Below are positions 25,477-35,372 of a stretch of DNA of 37,318 bases, one piece after another; within the stretch, counting starts at the first letter, position 1, and the number at the start of each line of letters is the position of its first letter. Location of the stretch: NCBI GenBank assembly GCA_018242445.1, contig JAFEBW010000046.1, forward strand, positions 1-37,318. Reading direction: 5' to 3'. The DNA comes from Pseudomonadota bacterium (GTDB lineage: Bacteria > Pseudomonadota > Gammaproteobacteria > Xanthomonadales > Xanthomonadaceae). The translations under genes were made by a program, and so were the position numbers. The notes below the pieces were generated by a model that was not told where the DNA came from, made no database searches, and saw nothing but the letters and a program-made list of their open reading frames with translations.

Positions 25477-26790
25477 ATGGCTTACGGACCTGCTCCCGCC
25501 GAACACAACGTGTGTTTCACGACGTTGCATCACGACCAACCCTGGACGTACGACAACTACGTCGCGCAGGGCGGCTACCAGGCGTGGGCGAAGATCCTGC
25601 GCGAGAAGATCGCGCCCAGCGACGTGATCGAAACCGTGAAGGCCTCGGGCCTGCGCGGCCGCGGCGGCGCGGGTTTCCCGACCGGGCTGAAGTGGAGTTT
25701 CATGCCCAAGGGCGCGGGCGTGCAGAAATACATCCTGTGCAATTCCGACGAATCCGAGCCGGGCACCTGCAAGGATCGCGACATCCTGCGCTTCAACCCG
25801 CACGCGGTGGTCGAGGGCATGGCGATCGCCTGCTACGCCACCGGTTCCACGGTCGCCTACAACTACCTGCGCGGCGAGTTCCACCACGAGCCGTTCGAGC
25901 ACTTCGAGCAAGCGTTGCGTGAAGCCTATGCGCACGGCTGGCTGGGCAGGAACGTGCAAGGCGCGGGCGTGGACGTGGACATCCATGGCGCGCTCGGCGC
26001 CGGCGCCTACATCTGCGGCGAGGAAACCGCGCTGATGGAGTCGCTGGAAGGCAAGAAGGGCCAGCCGCGCTTCAAGCCGCCGTTCCCGGCCAACTTCGGC
26101 CTGTTCGGCAAGCCGACCACGATCAACAACACCGAAACCTACGCCTCGGTGCCGGCGATCATCCGCAACGGCGCGCCGTGGTTCCTCAACCTCGGCAAGC
26201 CCAACAACGGCGGCGCGAAGATTTTTTCGGTCTCCGGCCACGTCAACAATCCGGGCAATTTCGAGATCCGTCTCGGCACGCCCTTCGCCGATCTGCTGGC
26301 GATGGCCGGCGGCGTGCGCGGCGGGCGCAAGCTCAAGGCGGTGATCCCCGGCGGTTCGTCGATGCCGGTGTTGCCGGCGGCGACGATGATGAGCCTGACG
26401 ATGGACTACGACAGCATTCAGAAGGCCGGCTCGGGGCTGGGTTCGGGCGCGGTGATCGTGATGGACGAAACCACCTGCATGGTGCGCGCCTGCCAGCGCA
26501 TCAGCCGTTTCTACATGGCCGAAAGCTGCGGCCAGTGCACGCCCTGCCGCGAGGGCACGGGCTGGATGTACCGCATGCTCACCCGCATCGTCGATGGCAA
26601 GGCGACGCTGGACGACCTCGCCACGCTGCGCGCGGTGGCCGGGCAGATCGAGGGCCACACCATCTGCGCCTTCGGCGAAGCCGCGGCGTGGCCGGTGCAG
26701 GGCATGCTGCGGCACTTTTGGGACGAGTTCGAGTACTACATCCGCAACGGTCGCTCGATCGTGGATGCGCAGATGGGAGCGGCGGCATGA
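25477..26790 (+). CDS. nuoF: NADH-quinone oxidoreductase subunit F
   Basis: The 437-aa, 51-kDa subunit oxidises NADH through FMN. GRGGAGFPTG (residues 61-70) begins the NADH-binding site, and FMN contacts include GAGAYICGEETALMESLEG. Cluster N3 is bound by Cys351, Cys354, Cys357 (ESCGQCTPCREGTG) and Cys397 (GHTICAFGE). All residues needed for activity are present. It is followed by an atypical 145-nt spacer with inverted heptamer repeats before nuoG. Confidence 0.98.
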   Translation: MAYGPAPAEHNVCFTTLHHDQPWTYDNYVAQGGYQAWAKILREKIAPSDVIETVKASGLRGRGGAGFPTGLKWSFMPKGAGVQKYILCNSDESEPGTCKDRDILRFNPHAVVEGMAIACYATGSTVAYNYLRGEFHHEPFEHFEQALREAYAHGWLGRNVQGAGVDVDIHGALGAGAYICGEETALMESLEGKKGQPRFKPPFPANFGLFGKPTTINNTETYASVPAIIRNGAPWFLNLGKPNNGGAKIFSVSGHVNNPGNFEIRLGTPFADLLAMAGGVRGGRKLKAVIPGGSSMPVLPAATMMSLTMDYDSIQKAGSGLGSGAVIVMDETTCMVRACQRISRFYMAESCGQCTPCREGTGWMYRMLTRIVDGKATLDDLATLRAVAGQIEGHTICAFGEAAAWPVQGMLRHFWDEFEYYIRNGRSIVDAQMGAAA

Positions 26791-26800
26791 ACGGCGTCCT

Positions 26801-26918
26801 GAGAAGCGGGAACGGGGAACGGGGAATGGGGAACGGAACGCGCGCCAAGCTCGCTCCGCGCGCGAACGCGTCCCGCGACCGGCTTTCCCTGTTCCCTGTT
26901 CCCTGTTCCCCGGTTCCC
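26801..26918. repeat. Inverted heptamer element inside the nuo operon (nuoF-nuoG spacer)
   Basis: Five G-rich heptamers (GAGAAGC, GGGAACG, GGGAACG, GGGAATG, GGGAACG; 26801-26835) and five C-rich heptamers (TTTCCCT, GTTCCCT, GTTCCCT, GTTCCCC, GGTTCCC; 26884-26918) face each other around a 48-nt GC-rich centre. The centre contains GCGCGC twice. The arms are complementary over most of their length, so the transcript could form a long stem between nuoF and nuoG. The layout matches the element at 21481-21588. Confidence 0.85.
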
Positions 26919-26935
26919 GCCCAAGGGGGCCGCCC

Positions 26936-29212
26936 ATGAGCGCCCAGCCGACCACCACCACCGTGCCGGCCCCGGCTCCCGAGGGCATGGTCAACATCGA
27001 GATCGACGGCGTTGCTTTGCACGCACCCAAGGGTTCGATGATCATCCAGGCCGCCGACCAGGCCGGCATCCCGATCCCGCGCTTTTGCTACCACAAGAAG
27101 CTGCCGATCGCAGCCAATTGCCGCATGTGCATGGTCGAGGCGGAGATGGGCGGAAAACCCGTACCCAAGCCGCTGCCGGCCTGCGCCACGCCAGTCGCCG
27201 AGGGCATGAAGGTGTCCACGCGCTCGCAGCGCGCGCTGCGCGGGCAGCGCAACGCGATGGAGTTCCTGCTCATCAACCACCCGCTGGACTGCCCGGTCTG
27301 CGATCAGGGCGGCGAGTGCGAGTTGCAGGATCTCTCGCTGGGCTACGGGCGTTCGGTGAGCCGTTTCGCCGAACGCAAGCGCGTGGTGGCCGACGAGGAC
27401 ATCGGCCCATTGGTGGCCACCGAGATGACCCGCTGCATCCACTGCACGCGCTGCATCCGCGTCACCGCCGAGGTGGCCGGCACCTTCGAGCTGGGCGGCA
27501 TGTACCGCGGCGAGCGCCTGCAGATCGGCACCTACGACGGCAAGCCGCTGACCACCGAATTGTCCGGCAACGTGATCGACGTGTGCCCGGTCGGCGCGCT
27601 CACCAACAAGGTGTTCCAGTTCCGCGCGCGCGCCTGGGAACTGGTCGCGCGCGAGTCGATCGGCTACCACGATGCGCTGGGTTCCAACCTGTACCTGCAC
27701 ACCCGCCGCGGCGAGGCGATGCGCGCGGTGCCGCGCGACAACGAGGCGGTCAACGAGTGCTGGCTGGCCGATCGCGACCGCTATTCGCATCAGGGCCTGA
27801 ACGCCGACGATCGCGCCACCCAGCCGATGATCCGCGACGGCGAAGGCGCGTGGCGCGCCTGTTCGTGGGACGATGCCCTGCTGCACGCGGCGGAAGTGTT
27901 GAAAGCCAACCGTGGCGACGCGCTGGGCGTGCTCGTGCATCCGGCCACATCCAACGAGGAAGGCTCGCTGCTCGCGCGCATCGCCGCCGGGCTGGATTGC
28001 GGCAACCTCGACCATCGCCTGCGCCGCAACGACTTCGCCGACTGGCCGGTGGCCGAGCCTTTCGCCATGCCGGTGGCGCAGGTGGAACATGCCGACGCCA
28101 TCGTGCTCGTCGGCTGCAACCCGCGCACCGAGATGCCCTTGCTGGCCCATCGCATCCGCAAGGCGGCCAAGCGCGGGGCGAAAGTGTTCGCGGTCAACCC
28201 GATCGGTTTCGACCTGCTGCATCCGCTGGCAGACCAGCGCATCGTCAAGCCCTCGCAACTGGCCGCGGTGGTGCAGGGCATCGCCGACGGCAGCGACGAG
28301 ATCGCCGATGCGCTGGAGGCTGCGAGCAACGTGGTGGTGATCCTCGGCGACATCGCCGAAACCCATCCGCAGGCATCGCGCATCCGCGCCGCCGCGCGCG
28401 GGCTGGCCGCCGCCTGCAACGCGAAAATCGACCGCATTCCGCCCGGCGCGAACGCCGTCGGCCTGGCCCGCGTGGGCGTGCTGCCTGCGAAACGCGATGC
28501 CCGTGCGATGCTGATCGAGCCGCGCAAGGCTTACCTGTTGTACGGCATCGAACCGAGCCTGGACTTCGCCGACGTCGCCGCCGCGCGCAAGGCGCTGGGT
28601 GCCGCCAAGGTCGTCGCCTTCAGCCATTACGCCTGTGAAACCACCCGCGCCATCGCCGACGTGATCTTGCCGATCGGCCTGCTGCCCGAGATCGAAGCCA
28701 CCCTCACCAATGCCGATGGCTTGGCGCAAACGGTGGGCGCGGCAACCAGGCTGCCGGGCGAGGCCAAGCCGGGCTGGCGCGTGCTGCGCGCCCTCGGCGA
28801 GCAGTTGGGCCTGCGCGGGTTCGACTTCATCGACATCGCCGGCCTGCGCGCGGGCATCGCCGAGCACGATCTGGCCCCCGGCAACGGCATGGCGCCGATC
28901 GATGCGCCCGGCGCGGGCTTCGAGCGCATCGCCACCGCCCCGATCTACCGCACCGATGCGGTGTTGCGCCGCAGCCCGGCCCTGCAAGCGCACCCGTTGA
29001 CGAAAGCCCCGTGCGTGGTGCTGCACCCCGACGATGCCGCCGCCGCCGGCTTGGCCAGCGGCACCATCGCCAGGGTGTCCGATGCCCATGGCAACGCCAC
29101 CTTGAAGGTCGAGTTGTCCGCCCATGTGGCGCGTGGCGCGATCTGGATCGAATCCTGTCATGACGCCACCGCGCCCTTGTCCAACGGCTGGCTCGAGGTG
29201 AAGCGCGCATGA
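26936..29212 (+). CDS. nuoG: NADH-quinone oxidoreductase subunit G
   Basis: The 758-aa, 75-kDa subunit carries the chain of Fe-S clusters. Ligands visible: [2Fe-2S] N1b (Cys51, Cys62, Cys65, Cys83), [4Fe-4S] N5 with its unusual His115 plus Cys119, Cys122 and Cys128 ([14 protein letters not shown]), and [4Fe-4S] N4 (Cys167, Cys170, Cys173, Cys217). The extra cluster N7 found in E. coli, with a CxxCxxxC motif shortly after N4, is absent: that stretch reads [20 protein letters not shown]. The remainder is a molybdopterin-oxidoreductase-like domain without a cofactor role. The ATG at 26936 follows AAGGGGG; the stop overlaps nuoH (ATGA). Confidence 0.98.
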   Translation: MSAQPTTTTVPAPAPEGMVNIEIDGVALHAPKGSMIIQAADQAGIPIPRFCYHKKLPIAANCRMCMVEAEMGGKPVPKPLPACATPVAEGMKVSTRSQRALRGQRNAMEFLLINHPLDCPVCDQGGECELQDLSLGYGRSVSRFAERKRVVADEDIGPLVATEMTRCIHCTRCIRVTAEVAGTFELGGMYRGERLQIGTYDGKPLTTELSGNVIDVCPVGALTNKVFQFRARAWELVARESIGYHDALGSNLYLHTRRGEAMRAVPRDNEAVNECWLADRDRYSHQGLNADDRATQPMIRDGEGAWRACSWDDALLHAAEVLKANRGDALGVLVHPATSNEEGSLLARIAAGLDCGNLDHRLRRNDFADWPVAEPFAMPVAQVEHADAIVLVGCNPRTEMPLLAHRIRKAAKRGAKVFAVNPIGFDLLHPLADQRIVKPSQLAAVVQGIADGSDEIADALEAASNVVVILGDIAETHPQASRIRAAARGLAAACNAKIDRIPPGANAVGLARVGVLPAKRDARAMLIEPRKAYLLYGIEPSLDFADVAAARKALGAAKVVAFSHYACETTRAIADVILPIGLLPEIEATLTNADGLAQTVGAATRLPGEAKPGWRVLRALGEQLGLRGFDFIDIAGLRAGIAEHDLAPGNGMAPIDAPGAGFERIATAPIYRTDAVLRRSPALQAHPLTKAPCVVLHPDDAAAAGLASGTIARVSDAHGNATLKVELSAHVARGAIWIESCHDATAPLSNGWLEVKRA

Positions 29213-30306
29213 GCCCGATCGTCGGCCTGTTCGATCCCGTCCGCGAACTGTTCCTGCAGTTCGGCGCCACCGGTTTGGTGGTGTGGACGCTGCTGAAGAT
29301 CCTCGCCATCGCCGTGCCGGTGATCGTCGCGGTGGCCTTCTACGTGCTCTGGGAACGCAAGCTGATCGGCTGGATGCATGTCCGCCACGGGCCCAGCTAC
29401 GTTGGCCTGGGCGGTTTGCTGCAATCGTTCGCCGACGTGTTCAAGATGCTGTTCAAGGAATCCATCGTGCCGACCAGCGCGCAGCCGGCGCTGTTCCGGC
29501 TGGCGCCGGTTCTGGCGCTCGCCCCGGCCCTGGCGGCGTGGGCGGTGGTGCCTTTCGACGACGGCGTGGCGCTGTCCAACGCCAACGCCGGCTTGTTGTT
29601 CCTGCTGTCGATGACTTCGCTCGGCGTGTACGGCATCATCCTCGCCGGCTGGTCGTCGAATTCGCGCTACGCCCTGCTCGGGGCGATGCGTTCGGCGGCG
29701 CAGATGGTCAGCTACGAGATCGCGATGGGCTTCTCGCTGGTCGGCGTGCTGCTGGCCGCCGGCAGCCTGAACCTGTCGGACATCGTGCATGCGCAGATGG
29801 GCCATTGGGGCGCGGCCAACTGGTTCGCCTGGCCGCTGCTGCCGCTGTTCGTGATCTATTTCGTGTCCGGCGTGGCCGAGACCAATCGCGCGCCCTTCGA
29901 CATGGCCGAGGGCGAGTCGGAGATCGTCGCCGGTTTCCACGTGGAGTATTCGGGTTCGGCGTTCGCGATCTTCTTCCTCGCCGAATACGCGAACATGATC
30001 CTGATCAGCTTCCTGGTTCCCGTGCTGTTCATGGGCGGCTGGGCCAGCCCGGTTCAGGGCATGCTCGACCTGCACGTCTCGCCGCTGGTGGACTGGATCT
30101 GGAACGGCGGCATGCCGTGGCTGCTGCTGAAGATGTTCTTCTTCGCCAGCGCCTTCATCTGGCTGCGCGCGACCTTCCCGCGCTATCGCTACGACCAGAT
30201 CATGCGGCTGGGCTGGAAGGTGTTCATTCCGATCACCATCGTGTGGATCTTCGTGGCCGCGTTGCTGGCCTATTTCCATGTGATCGGCGGAGGGGCAGTG
30301 GCATGA
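29209..30306 (+). CDS. nuoH: NADH-quinone oxidoreductase subunit H
   Basis: The 365-aa membrane subunit with about eight helices links the quinone chamber to the proton channels. Conserved blocks are [19 protein letters not shown] (loop 1) and [20 protein letters not shown] (the charged loop at the quinone entrance), followed by [20 protein letters not shown]. Both ends overlap neighbours by ATGA, indicating tight translational coupling with nuoG and nuoI. Confidence 0.98.
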   Translation: MSPIVGLFDPVRELFLQFGATGLVVWTLLKILAIAVPVIVAVAFYVLWERKLIGWMHVRHGPSYVGLGGLLQSFADVFKMLFKESIVPTSAQPALFRLAPVLALAPALAAWAVVPFDDGVALSNANAGLLFLLSMTSLGVYGIILAGWSSNSRYALLGAMRSAAQMVSYEIAMGFSLVGVLLAAGSLNLSDIVHAQMGHWGAANWFAWPLLPLFVIYFVSGVAETNRAPFDMAEGESEIVAGFHVEYSGSAFAIFFLAEYANMILISFLVPVLFMGGWASPVQGMLDLHVSPLVDWIWNGGMPWLLLKMFFFASAFIWLRATFPRYRYDQIMRLGWKVFIPITIVWIFVAALLAYFHVIGGGAVA

Positions 30307-30791
30307 AGCGCATCGTTTCCTATCTGCGCAGCCTGATGCTCGTCGAGATGGGCGCGGGCATGTGGCTGACCCTCAAGTACTTGTTCAAGCCCAAGTACAC
30401 GATGATCTACCCGATGGAGCACATCCCGCAGTCGCCGCGCTTCCGCGGCCTGCACGCGCTGCGCCGCTACCCCAACGGCGAGGAACGCTGCATCGCCTGC
30501 AAGCTGTGCGAGGCGGTGTGCCCGGCGCTGGCGATCACCATCGATTCCGCGCCGCGCGCCGACGGCAGCCGCCGCACCACGCGCTACGACATCGACCTGT
30601 TCAAGTGCATCTTCTGCGGCTTCTGCGAGGAGAGCTGCCCGGTGGACTCGATCGTCGAAACGCACATCCACGAATACCACTTCGAACAACGTGGCGAGAA
30701 CATCGTCACCAAGCCGCAGTTGCTGGCCATCGGCGATCGCTTCGAGAGCGAGATCGCCGAGCGTCGCGCCGCCGATTCGGCCTTCAGGTGA
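30303..30791 (+). CDS. nuoI: NADH-quinone oxidoreductase subunit I
   Basis: This 162-aa ferredoxin-like subunit has two [4Fe-4S] clusters, N6a and N6b. The ligand sets are Cys63, 66, 69 and 73 ([17 protein letters not shown]) and Cys102, 105, 108 and 112 ([17 protein letters not shown]); each cluster takes three cysteines from one motif and one from the other. An amphipathic N-terminal helix ([19 protein letters not shown]) anchors it to the membrane arm. The next gene starts 3 nt later. Confidence 0.98.
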   Translation: MKRIVSYLRSLMLVEMGAGMWLTLKYLFKPKYTMIYPMEHIPQSPRFRGLHALRRYPNGEERCIACKLCEAVCPALAITIDSAPRADGSRRTTRYDIDLFKCIFCGFCEESCPVDSIVETHIHEYHFEQRGENIVTKPQLLAIGDRFESEIAERRAADSAFR

Positions 30792-30794
30792 ACC

Positions 30795-31424
30795 ATGAGC
30801 TTTCCTGACATCGCCTTCTATGCGTTCGCATCCGTCGCCGCCCTGTCGGCGCTGGCGGTCGTCGGCCTGCGCAATACCGTGCATGCCGCGCTCAGCCTCG
30901 TGCTGTGCTTCTTCAGCAGCGCCTGCCTGTGGATCCTGCTGCAGGCCGAGTTCCTCGGGCTGGTGCTGGTGCTGGCGTACGTGGGCGCGGTGATGGTGCT
31001 GTTCCTGTTCGTGGTGATGATGCTGGATGTCAACGCCGAGCGGCTGCGCGAAGGCTTCGCCAGCTACCTTCCGGTGGGCGTGGCGATGGCGCTGGTCATG
31101 GCGGGCGAAATGCTGGCCTTGCTGCATGTTCGGCAGGCCGGCCACGCGGCGTTCCCGGGTGCCGATCCGGCCGGCGCGGCGGGCGGCAACACCGCCTGGC
31201 TGTCGAACGTGCTGTTCTCCCGGTACACCCTGCCGTTCGAGGTCGCCGCGCTGATCCTGACGGTGGCCGTGGTGGCGGCGATCCTGCTCACCCTGCGCCG
31301 GCGCGCCGGCATCAAGACGCAAGACCCGTCCGCGCAGGTGCGCGTGCGCGCCACCGACCGCGTGCGGCTGGTGAAGATGGCCGCCGAACGGCCGGCGTTG
31401 GAAACGCAGGAGAAGGCCCCGTGA
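30795..31424 (+). CDS. nuoJ: NADH-quinone oxidoreductase subunit J
   Basis: The 209-aa membrane subunit has five helices. The third helix region ([20 protein letters not shown]) includes the conserved Tyr-Val-Gly-Ala-Val segment that rotates during turnover. After the last helix a charged cytoplasmic tail ([20 protein letters not shown]) extends about 50 residues, longer than in E. coli. Its stop overlaps the nuoK start (GTGA). Confidence 0.96.
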   Translation: MSFPDIAFYAFASVAALSALAVVGLRNTVHAALSLVLCFFSSACLWILLQAEFLGLVLVLAYVGAVMVLFLFVVMMLDVNAERLREGFASYLPVGVAMALVMAGEMLALLHVRQAGHAAFPGADPAGAAGGNTAWLSNVLFSRYTLPFEVAALILTVAVVAAILLTLRRRAGIKTQDPSAQVRVRATDRVRLVKMAAERPALETQEKAP

Positions 31425-31732
31425 GCGCGATCACCCTCAACCATTACCTCGTGCTGGGCGCGATCCTGTTCGCGATCGGCGTGGCGGGCATCGTCATCAA
31501 CCGCAAGAACCTGATCGTCGTGCTCATGTCGATCGAGCTGATGCTGCTGGCGGTGAACACCAATTTCGTGGCGTTCTCGCGTTTCCTCGGCGACGCGTCG
31601 GGGCAGGTCTTCGTGTTCTTCATCCTCACCGTGGCCGCGGCCGAATCGGCGATCGGGCTGGCGATCCTGGTGACCCTGTTCCGCAACCGCCGCGACATCA
31701 ACGTCGAGGAAATCGACGAGCTGAAGGGCTGA
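31421..31732 (+). CDS. nuoK: NADH-quinone oxidoreductase subunit K
   Basis: The product is 103 aa from a GTG start with AGGAG upstream. It has three membrane helices. The conserved buried glutamates lie in [19 protein letters not shown] and [14 protein letters not shown]; they form part of the proton pathway next to NuoN. The start codon overlaps the nuoJ stop. Confidence 0.97.
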   Translation: MSAITLNHYLVLGAILFAIGVAGIVINRKNLIVVLMSIELMLLAVNTNFVAFSRFLGDASGQVFVFFILTVAAAESAIGLAILVTLFRNRRDINVEEIDELKG

Positions 31733-31735
31733 CCG

Positions 31736-33763
31736 ATGATCTCGCAAACCACATTGCTCATCATCGCCCTCGCGCCGCTGCTGGGTTCGGTGCTGGCCGG
31801 CCTGTTCGGCCGCCAGCTCGGCCGCGTCGGCTCGCACACCGTCACCATCGCCGGCGTGGCGCTGAGCTGCGGGCTGTCGATGCAGGTGCTCTGGCAACTG
31901 CTGCATGGCGCGCCGACGTTCAACCACAACCTGTACACCGTGTTCGACATCGCCAGCTACTCGGCGCACGTCGGCTTCCTCGTCGATCACCTCACCGCGA
32001 TGATGATGGTGGTGGTCACCTTCGTGTCGCTGCTGGTGCACGTCTACACCATCGGCTACATGGCCGAGGACGAGGGCTACACGCGCTTCTTCAGCTACAT
32101 CTCGCTGTTCACCTTCAGCATGCTGATGCTGGTGATGAGCAACAACTTCATGCAACTGTTTTTCGGCTGGGAGGCGGTGGGGCTGGTGTCCTACCTGCTG
32201 ATCGGCTTCTGGTTCACCCGGCCCAGCGCGATCTTCGCCAACTACAAGGCCTTCCTCGTCAACCGCGTGGGCGATTTCGGCTTCATCCTCGGCATCGCCG
32301 GCGCGCTGTACTGGGGCGGCTCGCTGGATTATGCGCAGGTGTTCGCGCAGGGCCCGGCGCTGGCGCAGGCGCATGTGGAGGTGTTCGCCGGCCACCCGTG
32401 GGCGGTGCCGACGCTGATCTGCATCTGCCTGTTCGTCGGCGCGATGGGCAAGTCGGCGCAGGTGCCCCTGCACGTGTGGCTGCCCGACTCGATGGAAGGC
32501 CCGACCCCGATCTCGGCGCTGATCCACGCCGCGACGATGGTGACCGCGGGCATCTTCATGGTGGCGCGGATGTCGCCGCTGTTCGAGCTGTCGCGGACGG
32601 CGCTGAACTTCGTGCTGTTCATCGGCGCCACCACCGCCTTCTTCACCGGACTGATCGGCATGGTGCAGAACGACATCAAGCGCGTGGTCGCCTATTCCAC
32701 CTTGTCGCAGCTCGGCTACATGACCGTGGCGCTGGGCTGCTCGGCGTACTCGGTGGCGGTGTACCACCTGATGACCCACGCCTTCTTCAAGGCGCTGCTG
32801 TTCCTGGCCGCCGGCAGCGTCATCATCGGCATGCACCACGAGCAGGACATGCGCAAGATGGGCGGCCTGCGCAAGTACATGCCGATCACCTACCTGACCA
32901 GCCTCGTCGGCACGCTGGCGCTGGTGGGCACGCCGTTTTTCTCCGGTTTCTATTCCAAGGACAGCATCATCGACGCGGCGAAGGTCGCCGCCGAGCATGG
33001 CGGCGGCATCCAGCACTATGCCTACTGGTGCGTGCTGCTGGGCGTGTTCGTCACGAGTTTTTACAGCTTCCGCCTGCTGTACATGACCTTCCACGGCGAG
33101 GAACGGTTCCGTCAGACGCACGCCGAGCACGGTCATCACGATCATGCGCATGACGACCACGCGCACGGCCACGGGCCGGTCGAGCCCCATGAGTCCCCGT
33201 GGGTGGTCACGCTGCCGTTGATCCTGCTGGCGATCCCCTCGATCGTGGTCGGCTGGCCCACCATCGGGCCGATGTTGTTCGGCGGTTTCTTCGATGGCGC
33301 GATCGCCGTGGATGCCGCGCATCATCCGGCGATGGCGACGCTGGCCGAGGAATACCACGGGCCGCTGGCGATGGCCCTGCACGGTTTCGTCAGCCTGCCG
33401 TTCTGGATCGCGTTCGCAGGCTTCGCGCTGGCGACGTACATCTACCTGCTGCACCCGGCGCTGGCGCCCAAGCTGAAGCAGACCTTCGCCGTGCCGGCGC
33501 GCATCCTCGAAGAAAAATACGGCTTCGACCGCCTGTGGATCGACGGTTTCGCCGGCGCCGGCGCGCGGATCGGCAGGTTGTTCTATCGCGCTGGCGATAC
33601 CGCGGTGATCGACGGCGTGCTGATCGACGGCACCACGCGCTTCATCGACGGTGCCGCCGGCGTGCTGCGCCGCCTGCAATCGGGTTACCTGTACCACTAT
33701 GCCTTCGCGATGATCCTCGGCCTGATCGCGCTGCTGGGCGTCGTGCTGCGCTGGCCCGCCTGA
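31736..33763 (+). CDS. nuoL: NADH-quinone oxidoreductase subunit L
   Basis: This 675-aa antiporter-like subunit is at the far end of the membrane arm, with a long lateral helix. Key charged residues are Glu146 in FFGWEAVGLVSYLLIGFW and Lys239 in GAMGKSAQVPLHVWLPDSME, together with HAATMVTAGIFMVAR in helix 8. Residues 462-480 form a His-rich loop with nine histidines in 19 residues (HAEHGHHDHAHDDHAHGHG). This loop is not part of the proton path and could bind metal. The C-terminal lateral helix continues to the end. The nuoM start is 32 nt downstream. Confidence 0.98.
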   Translation: MISQTTLLIIALAPLLGSVLAGLFGRQLGRVGSHTVTIAGVALSCGLSMQVLWQLLHGAPTFNHNLYTVFDIASYSAHVGFLVDHLTAMMMVVVTFVSLLVHVYTIGYMAEDEGYTRFFSYISLFTFSMLMLVMSNNFMQLFFGWEAVGLVSYLLIGFWFTRPSAIFANYKAFLVNRVGDFGFILGIAGALYWGGSLDYAQVFAQGPALAQAHVEVFAGHPWAVPTLICICLFVGAMGKSAQVPLHVWLPDSMEGPTPISALIHAATMVTAGIFMVARMSPLFELSRTALNFVLFIGATTAFFTGLIGMVQNDIKRVVAYSTLSQLGYMTVALGCSAYSVAVYHLMTHAFFKALLFLAAGSVIIGMHHEQDMRKMGGLRKYMPITYLTSLVGTLALVGTPFFSGFYSKDSIIDAAKVAAEHGGGIQHYAYWCVLLGVFVTSFYSFRLLYMTFHGEERFRQTHAEHGHHDHAHDDHAHGHGPVEPHESPWVVTLPLILLAIPSIVVGWPTIGPMLFGGFFDGAIAVDAAHHPAMATLAEEYHGPLAMALHGFVSLPFWIAFAGFALATYIYLLHPALAPKLKQTFAVPARILEEKYGFDRLWIDGFAGAGARIGRLFYRAGDTAVIDGVLIDGTTRFIDGAAGVLRRLQSGYLYHYAFAMILGLIALLGVVLRWPA

Positions 33764-33795
33764 GCGACGGATACCTTTAGGACGCCGGATTCCGC

Positions 33796-35361
33796 ATGGA
33801 CAACCTTTTGCCCAACTCGATGCCGCTGCTGAGCCTGCTGATCTGGGTGCCGATCGTCGGCGGCGCCCTGACCATGGCGCTCGGGTCGCGGCCGAACGCC
33901 GCGCGCTGGTTCTCGCTGTTCATCGCGCTGGCTGGCCTGGCCCTGAGCGCGCAGTTGTGGATGGGTTTCAGCCCCGGCGGGCAGGCGATGCAGTTCGTCG
34001 AGCAACATGCCTGGGTGCCCAGCTACAACATCCGCTACGCGCTGGGGGTGGACGGCATCTCGGTGGCGCTGATCGTGCTCACCTCGGTGGTGAACGTGCT
34101 GGTGGTGCTGGGCGCATGGTCGTCGGTGACGACCCGCGTGCATCAATACATGGCCTCGATCCTGATCCTCGACGGGGTGATGATCGGCGTGTTCTGCGCG
34201 CTCGACGCGATGCTGTTCTACGTGTTCTTCGAGGCCATGCTGGTGCCGATGTTCATCCTCATCGGCGTGTGGGGCGGGCCGCGGCGCGTGTACGCGAGCC
34301 TGAAGTTCTTCCTCTACACCTTCTTAGGCTCGGTGTTCATGCTGCTCGGGCTGATCTACCTGTACATCAAGTGCGGCAGCTTCGACCTGTCCGTGCTGCG
34401 CACCGTGCCGCTGAGCATGACCGAGCAGACCTGGTTGTTCTTCGCTTTCCTCGTGTCGTTCGCGGTGAAGGTGCCGATGGTGCCGGTGCATACCTGGCTG
34501 CCCGACGCGCACGTGGAAGCGCCCACCGGCGGCTCGGTGGTGCTGGCGGCGATCATGCTCAAGATCGGCGGGTACGGGTTCGTGCGCTTCTCGCTGCCGA
34601 TCCTGCCCGACGCCAGCGAGCACTGGGCATGGCTGATGGTGGCGCTGTCGCTGGTGGCGATCGTCTACATCGGCTTCGTGGCGATGGTGCAGGAGGACAT
34701 GAAGAAGCTGATCGCCTACTCGTCGGTGGCGCACATGGGCTTCGTGACCCTGGGCATGTTCATCGGCCCGGCGCTGGTGCGGGTGCTCAGCCATCCGGCG
34801 GCGGCGCAACTGGGCATGCAGGGCGCGATGGTGCAGATGATCTCGCACGGTTTCATTTCCGGCGCGATGTTCTCCTGCGTGGGCGTGCTCTACGACCGCA
34901 TGCACACCCGCAAGATCGCCGACTACGGCGGCGTGCTCAACGTGATGCCGTGGTTCGGCGGTTTCTTCGTGTTCTTCGCGATGGCCAACTGCGGCCTGCC
35001 GGGCACCTCGGGCTTCGTCGGCGAATTCATGGTGATCCTCGCTTCCTTCCAGAACAGCCCGTTGATCGCCTTCGGCGCCGCCATCACCCTGATCCTCGCC
35101 GCCGCGTTCTCGCTGATCCTCATCAAGCGGGTGGTGTTCGGGCCGGTCGGCAACAAGCACGTGGCGGAGCTGGCCGACATCAACCCGCGCGAGGCGCTGG
35201 TGCTGGGCCTGTTCGCGCTGGGCGTGCTGGCGGTGGGCGTGTATCCCAAGCCGCTGACCGACCTGATGGCGCCGGCGGTCGCGCAGTTGAATGCCGACAT
35301 GGCGGCGACCAAGCTGCCGCAAGGCAACATCGACATGGCCGCCGCCCCGCTGCCGCACTGA
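33796..35361 (+). CDS. nuoM: NADH-quinone oxidoreductase subunit M
   Basis: The 521-aa antiporter-like proton-pumping subunit has about 14 helices. The essential Glu146 is in FYVFFEAMLVPMFILIGVWG and Lys225 in SFAVKVPMVPVHTWLPDAHV. AYSSVAHMGFVTLGMF and CGLPGTSGFVGEFMVI are further signature blocks. No anomaly is seen. The nuoN start is 11 nt downstream. Confidence 0.98.
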   Translation: MDNLLPNSMPLLSLLIWVPIVGGALTMALGSRPNAARWFSLFIALAGLALSAQLWMGFSPGGQAMQFVEQHAWVPSYNIRYALGVDGISVALIVLTSVVNVLVVLGAWSSVTTRVHQYMASILILDGVMIGVFCALDAMLFYVFFEAMLVPMFILIGVWGGPRRVYASLKFFLYTFLGSVFMLLGLIYLYIKCGSFDLSVLRTVPLSMTEQTWLFFAFLVSFAVKVPMVPVHTWLPDAHVEAPTGGSVVLAAIMLKIGGYGFVRFSLPILPDASEHWAWLMVALSLVAIVYIGFVAMVQEDMKKLIAYSSVAHMGFVTLGMFIGPALVRVLSHPAAAQLGMQGAMVQMISHGFISGAMFSCVGVLYDRMHTRKIADYGGVLNVMPWFGGFFVFFAMANCGLPGTSGFVGEFMVILASFQNSPLIAFGAAITLILAAAFSLILIKRVVFGPVGNKHVAELADINPREALVLGLFALGVLAVGVYPKPLTDLMAPAVAQLNADMAATKLPQGNIDMAAAPLPH

Positions 35362-35372
35362 GGACATAGACC

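Noticed and set aside
27088..29161. Minus-strand frames opposite nuoG
   Set aside because: They are shadows of a gene with all expected Fe-S ligands in the plus frame.
31064..33697. Very long minus-strand open frame opposite nuoJ-nuoL
   Set aside because: It is an antisense shadow of nuoJ, nuoK and nuoL caused by high GC. Its composition is an artificial mix of His, Arg, Gln and Asp, with no recognisable domain.
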